Below are positions 18,284 to 28,300 of a stretch of DNA of 64,000 nt, one piece after another (position 1 is the first letter of the stretch; every line of letters begins with the position of its first letter). Both the position numbers and the translations under genes were made by a program. The stretch comes from an uncultured Duncaniella sp. (lineage in GTDB: Bacteria; Bacteroidota; Bacteroidia; Bacteroidales; Muribaculaceae): positions 62,001 to 126,000 of the forward strand of contig CAJUIX010000001.1 of the NCBI GenBank assembly GCA_910586665.1. The letters are read 5' to 3'. The notes below the pieces were generated by a model that worked only from the letters and a program-made list of their open reading frames with translations, was not told the DNA's origin and made no database searches.

Positions 18284-18907
18284 ATGAACCTTGCCGAAAT
18301 TCCCTGGGACAAAGTGCTCGAAGTCCTCGGCTTCAGCGTCGGACTGCTCTACCTATGGTGGGAGTACCATGCCGACTCCCGCCTCTGGTTCGCGTCCATA
18401 GTTATGCCGACAATCTCTATGTGGATCTACTTCCACAAAGGAATCTACGCCGACTTCGCTATCAACATATATTATTTCTTCATTGCCGTCTACGGCTACA
18501 TCGTCTGGACCCGCTCCAACCGCCGGGACGGCAGTGCCGCAAAGGATAAGAAAAATCAACTTCCCATCACCGACATCCCTCGCAGGCAACTGTTGTCATG
18601 CGTCTCCATATTCCTGCTCCTCTGGGGCGCCCTCTACTGTGTCCTCGAATACCTCACTGACAGCACCATTCCCCTCGCCGACGCCTTCACGACGGCCCTG
18701 AGCATCGTCGCCATGTGGATGCTCGCCAGAAAATACCTCCAACAGTGGCTCGCATGGATTGCCGTCGACGCCGTCTGCGTAGCGCTCTACGCCTACAAAG
18801 GAATCTACCTCTATGCCGTGCTTTATTCTATCTATACCATAATAGCCTTTATCGGATACCGCAACTGGCGCCGCATCATGCACAGCGGAACATCCACACG
18901 CAACTAA
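18284..18907 (+). CDS. pnuT: PnuC-family thiamine transporter (PnuT)
   Basis: This 207-residue protein has about seven membrane helices and PnuC-family features, including LLYLWWEYHADSRLW near residue 21 and NIYYFFIAVYGYIVW near 60. PnuC proteins move vitamins by facilitated diffusion with metabolic trapping; those next to TPP riboswitches (PnuT) carry thiamine. The gene starts 3 bases after the receptor stop and shares its riboswitch. The thiamine pyrophosphokinase that often completes this operon is missing here, so trapping must rely on a kinase elsewhere. The central loop (about residues 70-95) is basic and poorly conserved. Confidence 0.9.
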   Translation: MNLAEIPWDKVLEVLGFSVGLLYLWWEYHADSRLWFASIVMPTISMWIYFHKGIYADFAINIYYFFIAVYGYIVWTRSNRRDGSAAKDKKNQLPITDIPRRQLLSCVSIFLLLWGALYCVLEYLTDSTIPLADAFTTALSIVAMWMLARKYLQQWLAWIAVDAVCVALYAYKGIYLYAVLYSIYTIIAFIGYRNWRRIMHSGTSTRN

Positions 18908-18993
18908 TCAATACGTCACAGCATAAAACGCTTTCTGTGACTACCAGTCACTATTTTTTAGAAAAATACAGTTTTACTTTGTTAAAATTGTAT

Positions 18994-19001
18994 TAACTTT
19001 G
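18994..19001 (+). promoter_or_regulatory. -7 element of the repeat-protein gene
   Basis: TAACTTTG matches the consensus. A TTTG occurs upstream but only 12 bases away, so the -33 is unclear. The long leader (about 19008-19145) contains a 7-base hairpin at 19032-19052. Confidence 0.5.
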
Positions 19002-19145
19002 TAACACAATTTCGTTTTTATCCTAAGGTCACGCACAGTATGTGCCTGTGCGACATTACTAAGGTAACAAATATACATACAATAGCTCATTGCAACCGAT
19101 TAATTAATTCATTGATTTACATATTATTAATTTTGTTAACTGCGA

Positions 19146-22100
19146 ATGGAAAAAGCAATTGGAAATCCGCTCAAGATGCTGATTGTGCTGATTTTGGCTG
19201 TCCTTTCACCGGCGAAGGCAAATGCTGCCTCCGACTGGACTGTCAATCCTGCCGACTATCAGTATGACATGAGCCTTTACTTTAATGTGAAATTTGCCGC
19301 AACACCCGATGTACAATTTAATCTCGACAAATACGATGTCGGAGCATTCGTCGGCGATGAATGTCGCGGAGTAGCAGAAAATATCAGCCTTCCAAAAGGT
19401 GAAAGCTGCCTGCACATGCGTATAAGAAGCAATTATGCTACCGGCGAAGAAATCACTTTCAAGATTAAGGATATTACGACAGGTGACATCACACCTTTCG
19501 AGGGTCTAAACATCACTTTCAAGTCAAACGAAGTTATCGGCCTCCCTTCTGACCCCCGTGTGCTGGTGCTTACAAAGTATTTCGATGTAAATATCAGCTC
19601 GACCGACGGCGGAACTGTCAAAAACGGGACTGAAGCATTTAAAAATGGCAGATATGCCGAAAACACAGTCTTCAATCTCACAGCCGTTCCCGACGAAAAA
19701 TACAAATTCGCCAAGTGGAGCGACGATGTCACAGATGCCACCCGCGACATTACCGTGACAGACAATATAAACCTTGAAGCCTCTTTCGAACCGAATGTCT
19801 TCACGCTTACATATGTAATTGACGGCGAACCATTCAAAACCGAAGAAATTACCTATGGCTCGACTATCACTCCTGCCGCCGCTCCCATGAAGGAGGGCTA
19901 CACCTTCTCCGGCTGGGAGGGTCTGCCTGATACGATGCCCGCGGAAGATGTGACTGTTAACGGCTCATACTCTGTAAATTCCTACAAGCTGACATATATT
20001 ATCGACGGTGAGACAATCGCTACTGAGGAGATTGCCTATGGCTCGACAATCACCCCTCTCACAGCTCCAGAAAAGGAAGGCCACACCTTCTCGGATTGGA
20101 GCGAGATTCCCGAGAGGATGCCCGCAAAGGATGTAACTGTTATCGGTTCATACTCTGTCAACAGCTACAGACTGACCTATATCCTTGATGGCGATGAGTA
20201 CAGGTCTTTCGATATTGAATTCGGCGCAACCATTACCCCCGAAGACACTCCTATGAAATTAGGTCACTACTTCGGTGGCTGGGAGGGCCTACCTGAAACA
20301 ATGCCTGCACATGATGTCGAAATAAACGGTCACTTTTATGCACATTACTACAAAATAAGCTATCTCGTTGACGGGGTAGAGTATAAATCCACATATATTC
20401 AATACAACTCTGAGATTACTCCCGTTGAGGACCCTGAAAAAGAAGGGTATACATTCGTAGGATGGGAAGATTTACCAACTTACATGCCTTATTATAATGT
20501 AACAGTCAACGCTATATTCACCGTCAACTCCTACAAACTCACCTACACCCTCGACGGTGAGGAATACAAGACAGTAGAAGTTGAGTTCGGAGCTGCAATC
20601 ACCCCCGAAGCAGCTCCCGTGAAGGAGGGCCACACATTCTCCGGCTGGAGCGAGATGCCCCAAACCATGCCCGCCAACGATGTGACTGTCACCGGCTCTT
20701 TCACCGTCAACAATTACAAGCTTACATACACAGTCGACGGTGTGGAATACAAGACCTCAACCGTTGAGTTCGGCGCAGCAATCACCCCCGAGGCCAATCC
20801 CGAAAAGGAGGGACACACATTCTCCGGTTGGAGTGAGATGCCTCAAACAATGCCCGCCAAAGATGTGACCGTAACCGGCTATTTCACCATAAACAGCTAC
20901 AAGCTCACCTACACTCTTGACGGTGAGGAGTACAAGACCGAGACCGTTGAGTTCGGCGCAGCAATCACCCCCGAAGCAGCTCCCATTAAGGAAGGCTACA
21001 TCTTCTCCGGCTGGAGCAAGATACCCGGAACCATGCCCGCAAACGATGTGAACGTAACAGGCACTTTCACTGTCAACAGCTACAAACTCACCTACACTCT
21101 TGACGGTGAGGAGTACAAGACCGAGACCGTTGAGTTCGGCGCAGCAATCACCCCCGAGGCCAATCCCGAAAAGGAGGGACACACATTCTCCGGCTGGAGT
21201 GAGATGCCTCAAACAATGCCCGCCAAAGATGTGACCGTCACCGGCTCTTTCACCGTAAACAGCTACAAGCTCACATATATCCTCGACGGTGAGGAGTACA
21301 AGACCGAGACCGTTGAGTTCGGCGCAGCAATCACTCCAGAGGCCAATCCCGAAAAGGAGGGACACACATTCTCCGGCTGGAGCGAGATGCCTGAGACAAT
21401 GCCTGCCAACGATGTGACTGTCAACGGCTCTTTCACCGTCAACAGTTACAAGCTTACATACACAATCGACGGTGAGCAATACAAGACCTTCAATGTCGAG
21501 TTCGGCTCAGCAATCACCCCCGAGGCCAATCCCGAAAAAGAGGGACACACATTCTCCGGCTGGAGCGAGATGCCTCAAACAATGCCCGCCAACGATGTGA
21601 TAGTCACCGGCTCATTCACCGTAAACAGCTACAAGCTCACATACACAGTCGACGGTGTGGAATACAAGATCTCAACCGTTGAGTTCGGCGCGGAAATCAC
21701 CCCCGAGGCTGCTCCAGAAAAGGAAGGCCACACCTTCTCCGGCTGGAGCGATATGCCCCAAACCATGCCCGCCAACGATGTGACTGTCACCGGCTCTTTC
21801 ACCGTCAACAATTACAAGCTTACATACACAGTCGACGGTGTGGAATACAAGACCTCAACCGTTGAGTTCGGCTCAGCAATCACCCCCGAGACAGCTCCCG
21901 AAAAAGAGGGTTACACATTCTCCGGCTGGGAAGAGCTCCCCGAAACGATGCCTGCACACGACTTGACCGTCAACGGCAGCTACAAAGCCAATCTCTATCG
22001 CCTGACAGTCTACCTCGACGGTGAAATCTACCTCGACACCGAGCTTGAAACCGGCGCCGCAGTCGAAATCCCAACCCCCGAACTGCCCTCCGACAAAAGT

Positions 22101-22334
22101 TTCAATGGCTGGATTGAGGAAATCCCCGAGACCATGCCCGCCCACGATGTAGAGATTCACGGCACGACCACCCAGCTGTCAGGTCTGACCAACATCTTCA
22201 CTGATGAGAGCACCACCCTGACAGTATACAACCTAAGAGGCTCGCTGCTACTCAGGAACGTCACCGTTCAGGAGGCCGCTGCCCGTCTGCCCCACGGTAT
22301 CTACATCATCAACGGCAAGAAGATTCTACTTTAA
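19146..22334 (+). CDS. Large secreted protein with 13 InlB-type repeats and sorting-like C-terminus
   Basis: This 1062-residue predicted surface or secreted protein starts with a signal peptide (about 1-27). Next is a domain with the motif AFVGDECRGVA near residue 65, then a divergent InlB B-repeat (GGTVKNG to ASFE, about 150-215). Thirteen copies of a 61-residue unit follow, each with the pattern KLTYxxDGExYKTxxVEFGxxITPE / GHTFSGWSEMPxTMP, as in Listeria-Bacteroides repeats (flg_new). The C-terminus (LTVYNLRG to HGIYIINGKKILL) resembles type IX secretion sorting domains. Such repeats usually form stalks that hold adhesive domains off the cell. No catalytic domain is visible. It is followed 51 bases later by the giant C10 protease gene. 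Confidence 0.85.
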   Translation: MEKAIGNPLKMLIVLILAVLSPAKANAASDWTVNPADYQYDMSLYFNVKFAATPDVQFNLDKYDVGAFVGDECRGVAENISLPKGESCLHMRIRSNYATGEEITFKIKDITTGDITPFEGLNITFKSNEVIGLPSDPRVLVLTKYFDVNISSTDGGTVKNGTEAFKNGRYAENTVFNLTAVPDEKYKFAKWSDDVTDATRDITVTDNINLEASFEPNVFTLTYVIDGEPFKTEEITYGSTITPAAAPMKEGYTFSGWEGLPDTMPAEDVTVNGSYSVNSYKLTYIIDGETIATEEIAYGSTITPLTAPEKEGHTFSDWSEIPERMPAKDVTVIGSYSVNSYRLTYILDGDEYRSFDIEFGATITPEDTPMKLGHYFGGWEGLPETMPAHDVEINGHFYAHYYKISYLVDGVEYKSTYIQYNSEITPVEDPEKEGYTFVGWEDLPTYMPYYNVTVNAIFTVNSYKLTYTLDGEEYKTVEVEFGAAITPEAAPVKEGHTFSGWSEMPQTMPANDVTVTGSFTVNNYKLTYTVDGVEYKTSTVEFGAAITPEANPEKEGHTFSGWSEMPQTMPAKDVTVTGYFTINSYKLTYTLDGEEYKTETVEFGAAITPEAAPIKEGYIFSGWSKIPGTMPANDVNVTGTFTVNSYKLTYTLDGEEYKTETVEFGAAITPEANPEKEGHTFSGWSEMPQTMPAKDVTVTGSFTVNSYKLTYILDGEEYKTETVEFGAAITPEANPEKEGHTFSGWSEMPETMPANDVTVNGSFTVNSYKLTYTIDGEQYKTFNVEFGSAITPEANPEKEGHTFSGWSEMPQTMPANDVIVTGSFTVNSYKLTYTVDGVEYKISTVEFGAEITPEAAPEKEGHTFSGWSDMPQTMPANDVTVTGSFTVNNYKLTYTVDGVEYKTSTVEFGSAITPETAPEKEGYTFSGWEELPETMPAHDLTVNGSYKANLYRLTVYLDGEIYLDTELETGAAVEIPTPELPSDKSFNGWIEEIPETMPAHDVEIHGTTTQLSGLTNIFTDESTTLTVYNLRGSLLLRNVTVQEAAARLPHGIYIINGKKILL
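19797..22175 (+). repeat. Thirteen tandem 183-base coding repeats
   Basis: A 183-base unit (61 codons) repeats 13 times inside the preceding gene. Units 5-12 are the most alike at DNA level, sharing long runs of identical bases, while the first four and the last are diverged. This suggests recent expansion or gene conversion in the middle and makes copy-number change by recombination likely. Confidence 0.92.
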
Positions 22335-22385
22335 TGTGCATCAAAATCAAAAATCATCACATAACTAATTTCTAATAAATCAATT

Positions 22386-25300
22386 ATGTTTAGACAAATC
22401 TTGCAGACGCTGATCATCACAGCCTGTATGTCGTTCCCCTCCCTGGCGATGGGCGGGATACTGACTGCCGATGATGCAAGAAAGGTGGGCGCCGACTTCT
22501 TCCGTTCCGGCGACGTCTCCCGCCTGGCAGACGTTGACGCTCTGACTCTCGCATACGTCAAAAAGACGGGTGCGGAGCCGACCTACTATGTGTTCAACGC
22601 CAATGACGGACAAGGCTTTATAATCGTCTCCGCCGACGACAGCCGGCTCCCGGTAATCGCCTACTCCACCAACTCGACATGGCAGGCTAACAATGTCCCC
22701 GAACTCGCAAGCAAACTGCTCAACTCAGTCGAGATCCCTAAAAAAGCAAATGTCAGGAGAACCTCACCCCTCAGGGCCAACTCCCAGCAGAAACTTCTCA
22801 AGACTCCGACCTGGAGCCAGGAAGCACCTTTCAACAATAAAATCCCTAACCGCCGTCTCGTCGGCTGCGTCGGCACGGCATTGGCTGAAATCATCAAATA
22901 TCACCGATATCCGGCCAGCCGCCCCGTGTCGCTCGTCAATGCCGGCGAACCGACCGCCTACAACTGGGACAACATGCTCGACGGCAACTACCGCGGCAGC
23001 TATACGGCAGCCCAGGGCGACGCCGTGGCCACACTCGTGGCCGACGCTGCCATCTCGATAGGCACTGACTTCGGCATGTCAAGTTCGAGCGCCTTCGAAG
23101 TGAAGGTTCCCGGAGCGCTCGTCGACCTCTTCGGTTATGACGCCGGTGTCTCATATAAGAAAGGCTCCGAGATGGACCGCTCTTCATGGGACGCAATTAT
23201 CGTCAACGAGATTGACGCCGACCGCCCAGTGCTCTACAGCGGCCAGGACGTATCTGCCGGCCATGCCTTTGTCTGCGACGGATATGATATGCGAGGCACC
23301 ACACCCTACTTCCACATCAACTGGGGATGGGGAGGCGCGGCCGACGGCTATTATGCCTCCGACGCCCTCAACCCGACCGTCAGTACCTCCCACAGCTTCA
23401 ATAACCTCACGACCATCGTCTACAACATCAAGCCGGCAACCAATTCAACCATTTGGTCGCCAATCCACATCACCAGCGACGAGCGCCAGGTCGGCTTGAC
23501 TGTCGATGTGACCGATTTCCAGCCCGGAGCGACGGTCAGCGTGAGAGCAGGAGCACTCAAAAACATAAGCAACACCAATTTCTCAGGCAAAATCTCACTC
23601 GCTCTCTTCAATCCCGACGGTTCCTTCAAGCATCTCCTCGGCGAAGGGCGCAACCTGGGCATCATCTCCCTACAGATTGTGAAGTACGCCGACTTCACCT
23701 GCATCATTCCCGCTGATGCCGTCATCGGCGACGACGACATCATCCGCCTCGTCACCAAGGACAACACCTCCGACCAGTGGCTCCCCGTGGCAAGCGACCT
23801 CATGACCATCGGCGAGATCCGTGCGCGCGGCAATGCTATTCCCTACTTCAACATCAACTTCCCCGAGGCTGTCGAAGGCGTGACCGTCGGCGACAACGAA
23901 CCCCGCGTAATCAAGGGACGTGACTACACATTCACCGTCTTCCCCGCTGCCTCCGACAAAGTCGTGACCGTCAAGGCCAACGGCTTCATCCTCACACCCA
24001 ACTCCGGCAACAACTACAGAATCGACAACGTCACCGCCGACCAGGAAATCTCCATACTCGTCCAGGATGCAGCCGACGTGGTGTCGAAGCGCACCCTCTG
24101 GGTTCAGGCCGGCAAGCTCTCGCAGATTATCAGCGACACCGAGGCCGGAACCATCAAGGACCTCACCCTCTTCGGCACAATCGACGTCAACGACTTCACC
24201 TTCATGCGTGAGCGCATGAAGCTCGAGCGTATCGACATCTCCGGCGTCAACATCGTGGCCAACGGTGCCAACCCGGCCAACGCCATTCCCGCCAAGGCCT
24301 TCACCAAGTGCGGTGCCCTCAAGCAGATCATCCTCCCAAAAAACGTCAACACATTCAAGAGCGGATGCTTCAGCTACAGCGGTCTCGAATCTATTGAAAT
24401 TCCGGCAGCAGTGGCCACATATGAATACAATATTTTCCTCGGATGCAGCAGACTGCGTGAAGTGACAGCCCGACGCTCCTCAGCCGCATGGGTCAACTGG
24501 TGTGTATTCAACGGGACACCGAAAGCAAGGCTCGTAGTCCCCGTAGGAGCCTCATCCTCCTACAAAAACAAGGAATACTGGCAGGATTTCAAAGAAATCG
24601 TCGAAGAAAACGCAGTAGCACCCACACACTACTCTGTCCTTATCCAGGATGTCCCGGGTGTCAAGTTCACGTCACTCACAGACTCGACGATGGTGCTCCC
24701 GGGTACGCAATATCAGTTCAAAGCAGAGCTTGAGGACTTACATGGCGACGCCACAGCGGAGTTCTATGCCAACAATTCCCGCCTTACCCCTGACCAGACT
24801 GGTGTCTACACAGTCACGGTCAACACCAATACACTCATACACGTCAACTTCAAGCAGCCCCAGGAGACCGGCAATACATCTCCTTGGAGAATTACGGGTG
24901 CCGCGGGAGGAGTAGGACTTATCACAGATGTGGTCAATGTCGTCCCCGGAAAGTCATTCACAATCCGGGCCAACGCCCTTGCAATCCCCTCCGACAACGC
25001 AGCCATGTTCTACTGTGCCGCCCTCACCACCAAGGATGGCGCTATCAAAGAACTGATTTCTCCCGTTATCAACAACAATTCCGGAAACTTCGGCAATCTT
25101 CCGGCCAACTTCACTTGTCAGATTAAGGAGGCATCCGTGCGTGAGGGCAACCTTATACGCATCGTATCTTCCTACAATAATACTAAGTGGAGCATCGTCC
25201 ATGCCGACAATGACAGTATCACAGACAGCATCGCAGCTATCGGCAATCGAGTAATTTATCATAGCATCACAATGCCCGAGAAGGTCGAAGGCGCCAGCAT

Positions 25301-28300
25301 CCAGGGTGCTGCGACCCGGATTGTCAGAGGCATGCCCTTCTCGCTCAAAGTGATTCCCGTATCTACAGCCGACCGAATCACTATCGCAGTCAACGGCATT
25401 AACAAAGTGGTCGACGCTGCTGTCGCCAACCTCACAATTCCAGCTGTGACCGAGGATCTCGACATCACTATCCAGGTCAATGCTGCTGGCGCAGGGGCCT
25501 ATACCGTGGTCAATGTCCGTGAAGGAGAGCTGGCTTCAAAGATTACCGCCTGCCCCTCGCGTCTCAAAATTATAGGCGTCATGAGAATCGAAGATTTCGA
25601 CGCACTCCGCAGCCATGCCGGAACGATCGTCGACCTCGATCTTGCCGACGTAACTATCAAGGGAGCCTCCGACTTCGACAACGCGATTCCGGCCAATGCA
25701 TTCGCCTCGCCCACTGTCACTGTCAGAACCGCGCTGAAGACAATCATTCTCCCCACCAATCTATATAAGATTGATGAAAATGCTTTCTACCGTTGCATGA
25801 ATCTTGCGGAAATAACAATCCCCGCCTCAGTCTCCTATGTCGGAGCAGGAGCATTTTCATCATGCGCCGGGCTGAGAAAGATTATTGTACAAGGCAATCA
25901 GCCTCCTGCCACAGGATATATGACTCCTTTCCCTACAAACACATCCCGTATCACACTCGAAGTGCCTAAGGGAGCAGAGGATTATTACGCCAGTGCCAAT
26001 TATTGGAGCGATTTGAATCAAGCAACCTCAACTGTGTATTATAATATACAGATTGACCCGGAAAGGACATTCAACTATAATGAATATTATACCTTGACAA
26101 AAATAGAACATCCCGCCTCCGGGACAACCCAGGTTACTTTGGGACTGCCTAATTTTACACCGACTTCATATAAAAAGAATCCGACCTATCGACCGGGAGT
26201 CGCGTTTAAATTTTATGACAATTCCAAGGATGCGACATATACTTCTTCTTATTTAAAATACGGCCAACACACTGTCAAATTCGATTCTTCAGTATCAGAC
26301 CCACAGTATAGTACATGCCCGCAGAACCATTTGATAGAAATCGTATTCCACTATTCAATCACCTTTGTTAAGCCGGAAGGTATTACAGCTGAATTCCACG
26401 GCCTCACAGCTGAAGATGAGTGGAAAAATGTAGACATGTCACTTTTCGTTCCCGATTCAAAAACCAGGCCCACCCTCTACCGCGAAGGTCGTGACTACAA
26501 GTTCAGACTTGCCGACGGAAATGCCAATACCGAACTTAAAGTCGTAGCGACAAGCAATGTCATGACCAAGCCGGGCGAGAATCCCGTATGCGAGACTCGA
26601 GTAGAAACGCTCGTGCCGGATGAAAACGGCATCTACACCCTCACCGACCTTCAGGGCGATACCGAAATCACTGTGACAAGCTCGCTCGTCATCGAAAACG
26701 GCTCGACAATCAACTCTGCCGAAACATCGCTCGTCGACAAGAACAATGCCGACAAGATTACCGACATCTCCCTCTCCGGCGAGATTGAAGAAAGTGTCTT
26801 CGAGGAGTTCCGTGAGAAATTCGAGAAGCTCGAGACCCTCGACCTCAGCGAAATCACCAATGAAGTCATCCCCGACAACGCCTTTTCCAATATGAGCAAT
26901 CTCAAAAGCGTCGTCATCCCTGACAACGTCATCTCTGTTGGTAGCGGTGCCTTTGCCGGCTGCGAAAATCTCGAATCCGTGACCCTCCCCGGTGTCGACG
27001 CAATCGGAGCTGATGCCTTCAAGGATTGCAGCTCGCTGACAAGCATCACCCTTCTTGGCAAGACTGCCGAAAGCAGCGAGCCTTCACAGGCACGCCGCAG
27101 GGCCCCGAAAGCCGTCGGCCTGACCGAGGAATCATTCAGCGGTGTAAGCCCCAACTGCCTCATCTATCTCCCAGAGGGCGTGGAGCTGGCAAGCAACACT
27201 CTCAACATCATCGTCAACACCAATGCCGGTACACGCGAGGCTAAGAACGACATCAAGCTCAACGGCGCCTATCCATTCAATGCACCCGCAAGCTTTAGCC
27301 TCGGCGAGAAATCAATCTCGCTTACCGTCGACATCCCCGGAAGCATCAATGACGTCAACGACGGCTGGAAAGGCATCGTCCTCCCCTTCGATGCCGACCT
27401 CGCCTCTGTCGGGTATGACAAAGAATTCGCTCCCCGTGGCGAAGTCCTGAGCCTCCTCTCGTTCACCGGCAAGGATAGCGAGACCATGACCTCACAGACC
27501 GCTGTCAAGGCCAACACACCCTACCTCGCAAGCATCAACGCCCCCTTCGAGAATGTCGCTGTGACCTTCAGCGCCACCGGCAAGTCGACCACAGACAATT
27601 TTGTCTATGACATCAACTCCACCCCGGGCGCCGAGGAAATCTGCGCTCCCGGCAAGGACTACACCCTCTACGGCGGCTTCAACGGCGTCAAGAATGGCGG
27701 CGAGACAATCTACACCCTCGACGAGAAGGGCGTAGCCTTCAACCGTGCCGAGATTGACGACGAGCCGGAAGTCGGCCCCTTCTCGGTATATGCCTGCGCC
27801 AACAATGCCGAAGCGGCAGCCTCATTCGAGGTCGGCACGCACCCCCTCTGGGTGTTCGAACCGACATCCGGGACCGCTAATGAAATCTACCGCTCGACCG
27901 GGATTGAACTCAGCTCGAAGACCGCCAATGCGGAAATCTTCTACACTCTTGGCGACGACACAGGGGAAGTCAAGTACGACGCGCCCCTTAAGATAGCCGA
28001 AGGTGCCGACAAACTCACCCTCAAGGCTGTCGCCAAATACAAAGGCTTCAGCTCAGACCCCGTAACCCTCGAATATGAGCTCAAAAAATCCAACCTGGAT
28101 TATCCTCTCGAAGAAGGCTGGAACTGGATCTCACACAATATCGAGAACGACCTCGCACTGGAGAAAATGATGAGTGAAGACGTCGACCGCGTGCTCTCCC
28201 AGACCCAGGAAGTCATCCGTGACCCGAAATTCGGTCTTGTCGGAAGCCTCTCGACCCTCCGCCCGCTCGAAACCTATAAAGTCAATTGCAACGGCACGGC

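Noticed and set aside
19797..22175. CRISPR array
   Set aside because: The repeats are 183 bases, in frame and part of one protein; no short repeats with unique spacers are present.
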